Shown: positions 12,195 through 24,045, counted from the stretch's first letter. The stretch: 64,000 nucleotides of DNA from Megamerina dolium (GCA_963854835.1 OY978530.1:8558372-8622371); one strand, 5' to 3'. The notes: a model not told the origin generated them from the sequence alone. Made by a program: numbers and translations.

Positions 12195-12882
12195 AGCTTA
12201 TATAAATTAATATAAGAATTGAGTGGTGTAGTTTTTATTCGTATGTACATGCCTTCGATCTTCATGGTAAATGCCTATGTGTGATTGAATGAGGTAAGAC
12301 AAATCACAAGAATCAGAAAAATACCGATATATATAAGATGTATAAAAATCTTGTAAAATATGAAATCTGCGTTATGAAAGCAAAACTTTCCAATTGTACA
12401 TTGAAATTGAGAAAGTGTAATTTACAATAGCACGCGATGGCGTAATATGTAGAAGAGAAGTGCAAATAGTGTTCATAATTTTTATGTATCATCAGTTTTA
12501 TGATATAATTGGGTTCAAAAATATCATAAAACCAATTTCTGTTTATTAACAAACATCAACGGTGTTACGGGGGCGAACAAGTGTATGAACAAATGTATGG
12601 TAGAAAGGGCTTAAAGATAATTGTCCATATTATATACAACGTGCAAATGGCCTAGATTACATATTATGCATCGGTTGTGTGTAACAAGAAACGAGCCTTT
12701 GGGCCTTTTGTCTCATTTTACATTTCTTTGCAATTATACTCAGTGTAAGGGGATAAAAAACATAGAATTAACAACGAGAAGAAGGAGACACTTGTCAGCG
12801 CAGGTGGATCCATGTCACCTTTATTTTATGAGAATCATCCCCAAAAAAAGGAAACAACGATTTGTATCAACAGTAGGATCCT
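12195..12882. repeat. 680-bp segment shared with 32640-33318
   Basis: Starting directly after the shared GCTAGC of the RTE 5' region, this segment is almost identical to 32640-33318; only scattered changes and small indels were seen. Similarity stops at CAACAG on both sides, after which the flanks differ. It carries no recognised coding sequence. It is either an alternative RTE 5' end carried to both loci or part of a segmental duplication. Confidence 0.85.
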
Positions 12883-13367
12883 AGGTGGTTACTTAGGATC
12901 CCGAACTCTATTAATTCAGCGAAGTACCTTTGAAAGGGAACCGCCATACAGTAGGCAAATATCATTCATTTACATTTTCACATTTTTTTTGCTAACTTAA
13001 TTTCATTATACGACTAAATCATTCAATTAATTTGCTCTTTAATTTAAACTGATGAAGAAAAACAATAAACTAATCGAATTTAGTAAAAGTTACTCGATGA
13101 AGTGGAAGGCTGGGCTAGAAGGTGCGGTTGTTGGCATTTGTGCTTTCTTTTTATGATTAATTAGAGTAACGTAATTACTTTTTGGAATTGATTTTTACTC
13201 GATACAATCTCTCCTCTCTCTCTTTATTCTTCAATTCCATTCTTGGGAACTCTAATCTGGTGTTCAAAAGTGTTGATAGTTGTTGTAAATGTTCAATAGC
13301 AGCAGTTATATATATACAACAACTTTTGTTACTTCTTAGTTCGTCTCTAATACGTTTTAACCATCTT
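12883..13367. other. nothing recognised
   Basis: AT-rich unique-looking stretch with a short (CT)n run near 13210. No coding or repeat match recognised. Confidence 0.55.
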
Positions 13368-13379
13368 ATTTAACGAATA

Positions 13380-13488
13380 ATAATTCTAATACTGTCCAAA
13401 ATTTAAGACGCACAACAGTAATGGAAGAGAAGCTCGGCCAATTAGCCCTTTGGGGCTTTAAGTGCCACATATTTATTTATTTTTTTTT
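13380..13488 (+). repeat. 5'-truncated tRNA-derived SINE with 12-bp target duplication
   Basis: Only the last part of the SINE is present, from CTAATACTGTCC to the conserved 3' end GGGGCTTTAAGTGCCAC plus a T/A-rich tail. It is bracketed by the perfect direct repeat ATTTAACGAATA at 13368-13379 and 13489-13500. 5' truncation together with a target duplication is the hallmark of LINE-driven retrotransposition. Confidence 0.92.
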
Positions 13489-13500
13489 ATTTAACGAATA

Positions 13501-13890
13501 TCATTTATTTATTCCCTAATAATAACATATATATGTTTTTATACGATCGTTCTATAAGATCGAATAAATATTTACGCAGAAGTGCAGGATTTTTACAGCA
13601 AATATTGCCCTAATCTGACCATTTCGATTTCGAAAAGTCTAAATACTTTCAAAAGTTGGAATTTTTCGTTTTCTTTTATTTGAAATATCCAAATTACCTA
13701 ACATATTTAACATTCATTGACGGCTTATCTCATTACTTCAACGCGATCGTTCCCCGTTCCGACTCTGGTCGTTCGGACATATTGAGCATTTCCAACCAAT
13801 TCCGTTACAAATGTTCACTCAATTGCCTGGTTGTGCCTCTCTATCACTCCTCTCACATTCCTCGTTGGTTTATTCGATCGATCTATTTGA
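13501..13890. other. upstream of BEL/Pao gag; possible LTR or leader
   Basis: Immediately before recognisable BEL/Pao gag. It might contain the element's LTR or untranslated leader, but I found no matching second LTR and no definite primer-binding site. Confidence 0.3.
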
Positions 13891-13893
13891 GAA

Positions 13894-15120
13894 CTTCCTA
13901 ATACTTGATTCGCTACGGTATCAAGGCGTCCTTCCCTCGCTTCGAACAGCGCTCTACGGCTCTCAAAGATTACGAGACGTATTTCTTTGAAATTCCCAAT
14001 GATGAACACACTCTCCATTCACTCGAGGCTTAAAAAATCGTGCTTCAATTTCTGTGGGATCAATTCAAGAGTGCGTATGAGTCTCTCATTTAGTTCGATG
14101 ACGACAATGATTACGATTATGGCACCGTCAAGAGGCTGTACCGTGACTTTCATAAACCCTACATCCGCACGATTGCGAAAGTCAATTCGCATCTCTCTAG
14201 GTTCCGTGAATATTTTGCGCCTATCGAACCTGCTCCAGCACAAGCTCCACCAGCAGCGCTCCTTTTGGGACTGGCGATCCAGCTACCCCCCTGTGATACA
14301 CAGCCGTTTGCCGGAGACTATCTCACGTGGCCGAGTTTTCGAGATATGTTCACGGCACTCTAAAAGGATAATGTGCGATTGAGTCAGGTGGAAAAACTTT
14401 ATCACCTGTTTCAGAAGACTAAAGGAGAAGCCTACAGCTTTATTAAAGCGACTCCTCTCACCAGTGAGGGATTCCTGATGGCCTGGAACAACCTGGTCGA
14501 GCGTTACGAAAATCGTAGAATCCTGGTAAACGCTCAATTGAAGGCGCTCTTCAACCTGAGCCCCATTATATTTGGATCTGCGCAAAATCTCAAACGGCTG
14601 CAGCGGACCGTGAATGATTGCATAACGAGTTTACAGTTGTTGGATACTAACACTACACATTGGGACGCGATCTTCGTCTATCAGGTATCAATTCGATTAC
14701 CTGACAATACTCTTTCTTTGTGGGAGCAATCACTCCGCAACAAGCGAGAAATCCCACATTGGAGCGACCTGGATGAATTTCTAACGAACCGGTACCAAAT
14801 CTTGGAATCGGTCTCGGGTATACGACGCAGTGCTCCTTGGAATACCCCTGCAGTACATAATGTTACGTCCAGTGACACAGCCTGACGGAATGCTCAATCG
14901 CCCGATTCATCGAGGTTGGGCGCATATCATATTAGCGTGACCCCTCCGGTTGGCCCTTCGGTTTGCCCACTGTGTCGTGCCACCCACGACATTCGACTCT
15001 GCCATAAATTTGGCAAACTATCGGTTGATGCCAGATATAATGTGGTCATAAAGCACGAGCTTTGTACCAATGGTCTGGCGGCCTCACACGAAGTGGATGG
15101 CTCACACCCATGACGTCGTT
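13894..15120 (+). pseudogene. BEL/Pao gag
   Basis: Capsid-precursor remnant of a BEL/Pao retrotransposon. In order are seen LPRFEQRSTALKDYETYF (about 13935), YLTWPSFRDMF (about 14320), LSQVEKLYHLF in the long frame 14373-14885, and LIKATP-type helices with SFIKATPLT. This is the DUF1759-like block that typifies the family. A stop at 14886 precedes a zinc knuckle CPLCRATHDIRLC (CX2CX3HX4C, about 14958-14996). Stops and frameshifts (for example near 14030, 14085 and 14363) inactivate it. BEL/Pao gag normally runs into protease, which is missing here. Confidence 0.82.
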
Positions 15121-15175
15121 GCAAAAATGGTGATACCACAAATATGGCTTGATCACGCTTAATGGGACGAACAAC

Positions 15176-16790
15176 TCACGTCGAAGTTTTCTCGAGGATT
15201 ACCCAGCTCTGGGTGCCATCGAAATCCCTCGATTTGTCCAGTATAACTCGGGTAACGTGATTTAATTTCACTCGTTTTGTGACGCATCAGAAAGGGCTTG
15301 CGGAGCAGTGATCTACATGATTTTAGAAGAGCCTTCTGGCGTCTTCCACGTCAATCTTCTTGCTGCCAAAACCCGAATAGCACCAGTGAAATTTCTTTCA
15401 CTGCCTAGACTGGAGCTCTGTGGTGCTGATTTGCTCGCCCGGCTAGTCGATGCTATCATACCCTAGCTCCAGATACCCAAATAAGCACTATTTCTATGGA
15501 CGGATTTCACCATCGTCCTCTCGTGGCTCCAAAAGCACCCTTGTCACTGGACCACATTTGTGGAAAACAGGGTGTCGTCTATATTCGAGAGGGTTGGCAA
15601 CACTCACTGGTCCCATGTCAGCTCTTCCGACAATCCCGCCGATCTGGCATCGCGTGGAGCCACAGCTCAAGATCTCGCCCGTCAATGCCTGTGGTGGACA
15701 GGTCCTGCATGGCTCCGTCTGCCCCAGACGAGCTGGCCACCCCCTAACTACAACATCACCCCAGTAATTGCCTTAGAAACAAAACCACTCAAATCCCATC
15801 TCCTAAGATTAGAGATTATAGACGCCATCCTACAACGTTGCTCGTCACTACCTATAGCGCTGCCAGTGGTTTCCTAGCTTTTACGATTCATCCATCATAC
15901 TCATCCCAATCATCAAGCCAATTTCACTCACGTCTCACACACGCTCACGCCGCTTGAGGTCATCGCCGCCAGGAATCTAATCAATTGGCCTTTGCCAGCT
16001 CAGTCACTTTCCCCAAGAACACACCGATTTGACGCACCACCGTCCATTGCAGCGCAAGAGCACTATTCTCACGCTGAACGCTTTTTTGGACGCATCTGGG
16101 ATCATGCGCTTCAACGGGCAATTGATTCATTCGCCGGCACTCACTTAAAACGAGAGATTTCCTATTCTCTTACCCTAGGTTGGGCGTTTTACGCAGCTGA
16201 TGGCGGAATTCACTTATTTGATTTTGATCCACAGCTCAAACCAACTCTTTGTCCAACTCGTTCGTATGAAATTCTGAATTCCAAAATTTAAAAATTTAGT
16301 AATGGTATTTACCATTATCCACAATTGTAAAGATTGTGTACTAGAGCGTCATAAAGCCCACGCCCAGATTATGGCCGCTCTACCCGCCTCCCAAACTTCT
16401 TTATCGCGGCCATTCTCCACCACTGGAGTCAATTTTGCCGGGCCATTTGATATCAAGTCCTTTTCCGGCCGCGCCTGTCGGATTATGAAGGGTTATGTCT
16501 GCGACTTCGTGTGTTTTGACACTAAGGCGATACACCTGGCAGCCACAAGCGACATGACGATCCCGACTTTCCTGGAGGCATTTACCCGTTTCTTCTCAGG
16601 GTGAGGATGACCTTTGGTCATATATTCAGACAACGGCACATCCTTCGTGGGCGCCTCACGTGTGCTGCAACGAGAACAGAAACAGCTACTCCGCTCTATC
16701 AGTACGAGAGTAGCAGCCTTTGGGAAGCGGGCGTAAAGAGTTTCAAGGCACATCTGAAAAGGCTTCCCCCTCGATCAAATACACATCCGT
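15176..16790 (+). pseudogene. BEL/Pao pol remnant: RNase H and integrase
   Basis: Coding similarity resumes at FLEDYPAL, leading to IPRFVQY and the RNase H motif FCDASERACGAVIY (about 15270), LSLPRLELCGADLLARL (about 15410) and NPADLASRGAT (about 15625). Protease and most of the reverse transcriptase are absent, so an internal deletion joins the gag end to the end of RT. Integrase follows in fragments: HNCKDCVLERHKA (about 16318), NFAGPF where the family has a catalytic Asp (here Asn), YSDNGTSFVGA (second Asp, about 16624) and LWEAGVKSFK (catalytic Glu, about 16718). A further deletion lies between the last two motifs. Several frame changes. Dead. Confidence 0.82.
15992..16291 (+). other. unassigned 99-codon frame inside the BEL/Pao region
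   Basis: This open stretch lies between the RNase H end and the integrase zinc region. Its residues (for example HAERFFGRIWDHALQRAI and YSLTLGWAFYAADGGIHLF) do not fit the part of BEL/Pao pol expected here. It could be a diverged pol segment or a small insertion. I do not recognise it. Confidence 0.35.
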
Positions 16791-17101
16791 AGAAGTCGAT
16801 ATCCGAGAACTCCACGCCAACCATCGACAGTAACGAGGTCCTGTCCACATCACTCGACAGCCACCCAGTACTACCATCCACCATCGAACCCGCAAGCAGT
16901 TCGTCAACCAGCATAAGCCACGTCAGCCTGTCACCATCAACCAGCAAGCATCCAACATCAACCTTGGCATTCCACTACCATGCCAGTTCCACACTTTGGC
17001 CAATCAATGTGCTATATGTCAGCTGGTACTCATATGGCAGTATGCAGGCAGCCGGGAATCGGTGCGTGGGGCTGTGTGACGACATAGCGTATACCGCACG
17101 A
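16791..17101. other. possible BEL/Pao 3' end, otherwise nothing
   Basis: Short frames rich in Ser/Thr with repeated ACCATC/CATCAAC words follow the integrase remnant; the 3' end of a BEL element would be expected here. No LTR match could be made. Confidence 0.3.
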
Positions 17102-17421
17102 ATTACATACCCTGTAACCCAGAACACCACTCACCCTACTACTCACCTTGTAAACAAAACCGATATTGTTAACACAAGCAATATCGAAGAAATAATAAAA
17201 AAATACATAAACGATCAACGAACTTAGAAAGATGCAACGTAATGAAAAAGATCAACGTACTTTGTTGACATATATAAACATTGCATTTTCTAATATCGTT
17301 GGCTGAAAAAAAAAAACAATATATATACATTGCAACATTTTAAAAGCCTTATGCTTAGTAATCAAATAAGTAACTGAACAACGAGGTCTTCTATAGCGAT
17401 AAGAATCAAATTGTATTTTTT
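17102..17421 (+). repeat. 5' LTR of errantivirus-type element
   Basis: Homologous to 25430-25747. Contains TATATAAA (17271-17278), a likely promoter. The right border is set by loss of similarity to the 3' LTR after GTATTTTT; a primer-binding site should follow but I cannot assign the tRNA. Confidence 0.85.
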
Positions 17422-17898
17422 AGCCTTAAGATTCGCCTCTACCTGAAAGGTTGGAGTTTATCGGAAACAATAAAAATAAAAATATAAAAAAAAATTGGAA
17501 AATTAAAAAAAAAAATGTCAATTTAAAAAAAAAAGTCAATTTAAAAAAAAAAGAAAGAAACACTAAAAAGCACAACAATGCAAAACCAAGAGCTACAGCA
17601 GATGCAGTTGTTCATTCAACACCAAGAAGAACTTATTAACAACCTCCGCCGACAACAGCAGGAGCAACAAATGCTGCAAAATCTTCAACTTAATAACCTG
17701 GGAATGTCCCCAAAAGATGTGGCAAACTAATTCAGGGCGATCCAGCCCCTAACAGATTCAACATAATTGACGTCGTCTTAGAGAATTGTTCGAATATTTT
17801 GAAAATGCGAAATATGAGTTAAATGTATTGTATGAATTAGGGGATGGCATATCCACCCTATATCAGCCAATAAGTGTTAATAGAGACTTGGTGGACAT

Positions 17899-20800
17899 TC
17901 TTCTTCTTCTTCTTATGTGGCCATAACAACCGAATATCGATTTAGGCCGAAAATAACATGCTTCGCCAGCCATCTCTGTTCTTCGCTAGCTGGCGCCAGT
18001 TAGAAATTCCAAGCGCCGTCAGGTTCTCCAGTACTTGGTCTTTCCACCGGAGGTTTGGTCTTCCTCTTTTGCGTCGTCCTCCAGCGGGTTCCGAATATAA
18101 CACCTTCTTAGCCGGAGCGTGTTCTTCCATTCGCTCGACATGACCTAGCCAACGCAGCCGCTTGATTTTGATGCGCTTTACTATATCAATATCGGCATAC
18201 AGCTCGTACAACTCATGGTTATACCTTATTCGGTACTCGCCACCAACGCAAATAGGTCCAAAGATCTTGCGTAGGACTTTTCTCTCGAAAACCCCAAGCA
18301 TTCGCTCATCCGAGGTGGAAATTGTCCAGGCTTCAGCGCCATATGTTAGGACAGGCATGATGAGAGACTTGTAGAGTGCAGTTTTCGTTCTTCGAGAGAG
18401 GGCTCGACTTCTCAATTGCTTACTCAGCCCAAAGTAACACCTGTTAGCAAGAGTTATCCTACGCATGAACTCCAAGCTGACGTCATTACTGCTGTTAATG
18501 CTGGTTCCAAGATAGACAAAGTCCCTTACTACTTCAAAAGCGTAGTTGTCAGCAGTGACGTGCTGTCCAAGACGCCGGAACTCTTTGTTTGTTGACACTA
18601 GATACTTCGTCTTGCCCTCGTTCACCGTGAGACCCATCCGACGCGACTCTCTTTCCAACTCTGAGAATGCTGCACTGACTGCTCGCGTGTTCATGCCGAT
18701 TATGTCAATATCGTCGGCATACGCTAACAGCATGACACTTTTGTTGAAGATAGTGAAATTATGTCGTTGAACAGCAGCTCGTATTATTTTCTCCATAATA
18801 AGATTGAATAAGTCGCACGATAACGAATCACCTTGTCTGAAACCCCGTTCGGTATTAAACGATGCGGAGAGGTCCTTCCCAATTTTCACTGCACAACGGG
18901 AGTTATGCAGTGTCATTCTACAAAGTCGAATGAGCTTTGTAGGAATACCGAACTCAGACATTGTTGCATAGAGGTAATCCCTTACCGGACTGTCGAAAGC
19001 GGCTTTATAATCAACAAATATGTGGTGTGTGTCGATCTGTTTTTCTTAGGTCTTCTCCAAGATTTGGCGCAGTGTGAAAATCTGATCGATGGTGGATTTA
19101 CCAGGTCTGAAGCCACACTGATACGGTCCAATCAGGTTGCTGAGCATAGGCTTCAACCTTTCACACAGTACGCTCGATAGATCCTTGTATGCGATGCTCA
19201 GGAGACTTATTCCACGGTAGTTGGCGCAAATTGTGGGGTCTCCTTTTTTATGTACAGGACAGAGAACACTGAGCCTCCAATCATCAGGCATGCTTTCATC
19301 CGACCATATTCTGCTTATGAGCTGGTGCATGCGGGTGAGCAGCTCATCGCCTCCGGTCTTAATCAACTCGGCAGGCAGGCCATCAGCACCTGCAGCTTTG
19401 TTGTTCTTCAGCCTTAAAATGGCCGTTTCAACCTCGTCATAGTCGGGTTGTGGAATATCAACACCATCATCTGTAATTGGGGTTATCGGGCAAACTCCTC
19501 CACTGGCGGAATTGTTCGTAGCATCGCCATTCAGTAATGTGGAGAAGTGTTCCCTCCATAGGCTCAGTACACTCTGGACATCCGTAACCAGATTCCCATT
19601 TCCATCACGACAAGAAGAGGATCCGGGATTTAAACCTCCACTCAGGCGCTTGATCTTTTCGAAGAATTTTCGAGTCTCATTCTTGTCGGTACACATCTCT
19701 ATCTCCTCACACTCGCGTCTTTCCAACTCCCTCTTCTTGCGCCTGAAAAGACGTCTCTCTGCACTCCTTTTCTCTCTATACCGCTCCTTAACAGCTCGCG
19801 TTGCACCTGCAAGCAGGGTTTTTCTGTAGGCGGCGTGTTTCTCTGCGGTAGCGTAGCGACGCTCCTAATCATGCCACTCATTCCTCAGAGGTCGGTAGTA
19901 ACCGATTACCTCCTCGGCAGCAGTAGTCATGGAGTGGGATATATGTGTCCACCGTGCGCATGTATCATCAAGTTGGGGAGTTTTCTGCATAAGCAGATCC
20001 GATAGTCGAGTGGAAAATGCATCTGCTGTCTCTGGTGATCGCAGCTTACTGACGTCGAGCTTTCTCTGTGTGGGACTTCTCTTGTTATTTGTGACACATA
20101 GGCGTGTGCTCACCTTAGCTGCAACAATGTAGTGATCCGAGTCGATGTTGGCACCACGGATCGATTTCACGTCCATCACACTGGAAGCATGCCTTCCGTC
20201 ATTCACCACATGATCAATTTGGTTTTCTGTACGTTGATCTGGAGACAGCCATGTCGCTTTGTGGATGTCGAGATGCTGGAATCTGGTACCACCAATTACC
20301 ATGTTTCGTGCTGCGGCGAAGTCGATCAGCCTCATTCCGTTATCGGAGGTGTTCTAGTGGAGGCTGAATTTTCCGGCAGTTGGACCAATGGTACCTTCCT
20401 TGCCCACCCTGGCATTAAAGTCGCCAAGCACGATTTTGATATCGTGGCGGGGGCAGCGGTCATAAGCTTCTTCGAGGCGCTGAAAGAAGCTCTCCTTGGT
20501 CACATTGTCCTTCTCATCCGTCGGAGAGTGGGCACATATAAGGCTGATGTTGAAAAATTTTGCCTTGATGCGGATTGTGGCCAGCCGTTCGTTCACAGGC
20601 GTGAACTGTGAGACAAGATGTCGCAGTCTCTTGCTGACCAAAAATCCACATCCTAATTCGTGCCTTTCAGCATGGCGACTGTAGTTGATGTCACAGGACG
20701 CTCTTTTGGAGCAGCCCTGTCAAGTCCATCGCATTTCCTGGAGAGCGGTGATGTCAGCTCTGTATTTTTCGAGGACATCAACCAGCTGGATAGAGGCACC

Positions 20801-21266
20801 CTCCCTATAAAGGGACCGGACATTCCAGGTGCATATCCGTAAATCGTTGTCCTTTTTTCGTTTGAGGGGGTCATCAACAAAAGCGATAGTCCTTATCTGA
20901 GGCATATTTGTTTTTTTAATTGGGGGGGTTTTTTATGTGGCGGGTCCCAAACCCAACGCACAACCTCTAACCGAGGAGATTTTCGCTACTCACTTCAGTC
21001 GCCTCCCAGCGGGTGCCAGGAAGATGTTGCCCGGTGGTCGCCACATGGAGGGCCTCCATTAATAATAATGAAAGCGCCATCACATAGTAAGCAGAGCAAG
21101 CTATATGACTACCCCTCAATAACAAATAAATGTATCATCACATAGCGCTCAGATCAAACTACATGACAGCCAGTGAGTTGACTTGCGATGAGTTCAACAA
21201 GGATTGCGCTAGCACCACCCGGTTGAGGCAGTTAGACACGTTACCTTGCGAAAACACCACCAGACC
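17899..21266 (-). mobile_element. full-length RTE-type non-LTR retrotransposon, copy B
   Basis: Bounded by the perfect 13-bp direct repeat ACTTGGTGGACAT at 17886-17898 and 21267-21279, which proves both ends. The element is 3,368 bp. Read on the minus strand it starts GGTCTGGTGGTGTTTT, has a leader of roughly 360 bases, one continuous frame of about 988 codons, and a very short 3' region ending in (AAG)n rather than the (TAAG)n seen in copies A, C and the old copy. It interrupts the gag of the errantivirus-type element, so it is younger than that element. Confidence 0.95.
17942..20905 (-). pseudogene. RTE endonuclease/reverse transcriptase, copy B, four in-frame stops
   Basis: A single 988-codon frame runs from ATG 20905 to stop 17942 with no frameshift. 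It is broken only by stops at 20720, 20354, 19865 and 19046. The N-terminal endonuclease has RICTWNVRSLY (Asn), ALQEMRW (Glu), GDFNARVG and DSDHYI. RT carries VHKKGDPTICANYRGISLL, GFRPGKSTIDQI, DYKAAFD, GFRQGDSLSCDLF, the catalytic YADDIDI (about 18715) and LTVNEGKTKYL. The C-terminal RLRWLGHVERMEEHAPAKK region is complete. The size is right for RTE proteins (about 1,000 residues). This is the best copy for building a family reference. Confidence 0.93.
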
Positions 21267-21766
21267 ACTTGGTGGACATACTCATCGAAAAATTAGATTA
21301 TACGGTTAGAGCGCACATTGGTGATGATGTGAGACTAGTTGACGTCATCTGCTTATTCACAGAGCTAAATCTATTGGACAACGTAAGGGCGATAGATTAC
21401 AATCATAGAAAGCCAAGGCAAGATAGACAAAATAGAGAGAGGAACTATATTAATAATTACAAACGAAACAATGAACAGCCTAATACGAATAGACAAAACT
21501 ACTACAATTATAAGAACAACACACCAAAAGCCAACAAAAACGGAAACACTAACAACCAAAGATATCAGGGCAATCGATATAGTAACAACAGACAAAACCA
21601 AAATTACGGGTATAATCAATCAAATCAGTCTCATATGAGTGTCGACCGAACACGGCAAACCTCTGCGACACAATATATAGAGATAGACACTATTCAAGAA
21701 CATAACCAGGACACAACCGAGGAAGTAAATTTTCTAACACCAGCCTCAGAACAAAGTTACCAATAA

Positions 21767-22097
21767 ACACGAACGAAAATATTCAGCAGTTAAAAAAGAG
21801 TTACTTGCCATCGTATGGGCGGTCAAATATTTTAGACCATATATCTATGGCCGAGAATTTGCCTCCAAAGTGACCATCAACCACTTAAGTGGCTCCAGAC
21901 AAAATTTTCAGGAAAAGATATAAACCCTAGATTGCAAAGATGTTTATTACAATTTAGAGAATACAATGCTAAGATAGACTATATAAAAGGGAAAGATAAT
22001 AAAATTGAGGACTTTTTAAGTCGAATAAATGCCAGTACCTCGGAAATAAATTGCTTGAATGATTTGCCACTCAATGACAATGAAGAGCTAGCTCATT
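21767..22097 (+). pseudogene. gypsy RNase H remnant
   Basis: Directly after the gag stop the text reads HERKYSAVKKELLAIVWAVK, then FRPYIYGREF, the strongly conserved RNase H region of Ty3/gypsy pol. Frameshifts follow; near the end the equivalent of the IDYIKGKDN...DFLSR segment can be read in another frame. The mariner insertion follows. Confidence 0.8.
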
Positions 22098-22960
22098 GAA
22101 TGTAGAAACAGGAAGGCCAAAATAGGTGGTTACTGAAGAAAATATCAAGAAAATCCTCGATATCGTTATGAATGATCGCCGAGTCAAGTTACGTGAGATT
22201 GTTAAATTGGTAACATCTCATATGAACGTGTTTTCAACATTTTGCATGAACATTTGCATATGAAAAAGCTATCGGCAATATGGGTGCCGCGTTTGCTCAG
22301 TGTCGAACAAAAATGAGTTCGAGAGACCACTTCACAGCGGTGTTTGGAGATAATAAAGCGTAATACTGTTGATTTTTGGCGTCGACTAATAACTGTTGAT
22401 GAAACGTGGGTCCACCCCTACACACCTGAAACCAAAAATCAATCCAAACAATGGGTGGAAGCTGGTGGAAGTGCTCCGAAGAAGGCGAAGGCAGTGAAAT
22501 CGGCTGACAAGGTTATGGCCACTGTATGCACTCGGAATATTGCTTATCGATTATCTTGAAAAAGGATCCACAATCACAGGAAAGTATTATCGTGCATTAT
22601 TGGATCAATTGAATGATGCAATCAAGAAAAAACGACCACATTTAAAGAAGAAAAAAGTGTTCTTTCTTCAAGACAACGCACCGGTTCACACAGCATTAGA
22701 TACGATGCTAAAACTACGTGAAATACACTTCGAATTGGTTGATCATCCACCTTATAGTCCAGATTTAGAAGTGTGATTACCGAAACTAACGCGCATTTTG
22801 AGGGGTTCCCGAATTCGTATTATTCAGATGGTATAAAAAAGTTTGAATATCGTCTTATCGAAGTAAAAGGAGACTATGTTGAGAAATAAATGGTTTTTGA
22901 AAAAAAAATGTTTTTTTCCTACTTAGGCAGCTTCTTTATCAATCCGCCCTCGTATATTCG
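22098..22960 (+). pseudogene. irritans-type mariner transposase, degenerate
   Basis: A mariner transposase remnant inside the gypsy pol. N-terminal pieces (ENIKKILDIVMNDRRVKLREI, about 22140) precede WVPRLLSVEQK (about 22285). The catalytic part has DETWVHPYTPE (first Asp, about 22400) in frame 22344-22559. After a frameshift near 22540 come IDYLEKGSTI and LQDNAPVHTA (second Asp), to YSPDL at 22770. Sequence around the third Asp of DD34D is deleted. The C-terminal GDYVEK is still visible near 22880. I could not identify terminal repeats, so the borders are approximate. Dead. Confidence 0.82.
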
Positions 22961-23819
22961 GAAACAAAAGAATTTTCATTGACCGAAATGACTGTTTGCA
23001 TGGAAATATTCCGAATTTTCTTCCTCAGCACTTTTCTGGTGGAAAGATAGCCATTTATTCCCAAATTAATGATCATGAGTACAACAAGCTCCAACAAGTA
23101 CTAATATCAACATTTCAAAATAATCAGTATAAATTTGTAAAGTGTTCTTATTTAGCAGTAGACATAGAAAATGAGGACGAAATTCTAAAACAAATATCAC
23201 TTTTCCATAAAGATGAAGTAGGCCATGCCGACATATGAAGGAATCAAAATGAAAATATATAACCCAACACTTAAAGAAAGTATACACAAAGTCCTAAACA
23301 ATTGCGGAATATGTAATGGTGGAAAGTATTACAGAAAACCCATTAAAAACAAGTTTACCTGACTGATACACCAACGACCACAAACGAAATAGTCCATATT
23401 GACACCTACGAGTATATAAACAGTAAACAAATATTTATATCTTCATTGACAAATTTTCTAAACATACAATCTGCTTTCCGTTAATGGATAGAAATAGCTG
23501 TATATTAGTATCTAAAATCCAAGAATTCATTGCAATCAAAGGCAAAATTAAAAAGTTTGTTTTCAATAACGAATTTAATAATGTAAACGTAAAAGAATTT
23601 CTAACACAGGAGAATGTTGAGTTTCATTTCACAAAACCTAATAGCCACACAGGAAACGCAGATGCCGAGAGACTAAATAACTCTATAACAGAAAAAACCA
23701 GAACTTTAAACATAGAAAATAAAATTCCAATTATTGAACAACTGAACGAAGCCATTTATTGGTACAATAACACAAAACTATTCCATAATAAAATGCATAC
23801 CCTTTGCCGCTCAAAATAA
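22961..23819 (+). pseudogene. gypsy integrase remnant
   Basis: Zinc-binding start HKDEVGHADI (about 23208) is followed, after a stop, by CGICNGGKYY (about 23303). The catalytic core has VHIDTYEY (first Asp, about 23396). A second site reads FVFNNEF, where the family has Asp, and NADAERLNNSI carries the Glu (about 23665). The longest open part is 23484-23819. Integrase would insert the element's cDNA; the Asn substitution plus several stops make this one inactive. Confidence 0.82.
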
Positions 23820-24045
23820 TAGAGTAAAACATGACACAATATACGAACAACTAAAGAAACAAAAAGAGAACTCCATAAGAAGAGCAAATAGAGATAGAGA
23901 AAAATACACCGAACTTAGAAGAAAGGGATATATTAAAAATTAAAAAATGTCAGACATAAAGAAACTCCAAAATTTGTACACAAACCAATAGAAAATATCC
24001 ATAGCAGTAAATTCAAACGACCGCTTAAATACGAATCAATTCCAG

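Larger units (their letters stand above)
8922..12882 (-). mobile_element. RTE-type non-LTR retrotransposon, copy A
   Basis: The minus-strand element ends at 8922 in a (TAAG)4 tail (read as CTTA on the plus strand, 8922-8937), typical of RTE elements with short tandem 3' repeats. It holds an endonuclease plus reverse transcriptase frame. Similarity to copies B and E extends to GCGCTAGC near 12192. From there to 12882 it shares a different 5' segment with copy C/D only. The true 5' border is therefore uncertain: either 12192 or 12882. No clear target duplication was found. Confidence 0.85.
17578..21766 (+). pseudogene. errantivirus-type gag, split by RTE copy B
   Basis: The ATG at 17578 opens a Gln-rich start (LQQMQLFIQHQEELINN) with stop TAA at 17728-17730. 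Further gag-like codons in other frames run up to the RTE insertion at 17899. Gag resumes after the 13-bp target duplication as DILIEKLDYTVRAHIGDD (about 21275) and ends in an Asn/Gln-rich tail at 21764-21766. The tail's basic, Asn-rich composition (RNYINNYKRNN, RYQGNRYSNNRQ) fits the nucleic-acid-binding end of gag in this clade, which lacks a standard zinc knuckle. The gag end abuts the RNase H remnant directly, so protease and RT are lost. Confidence 0.75.
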
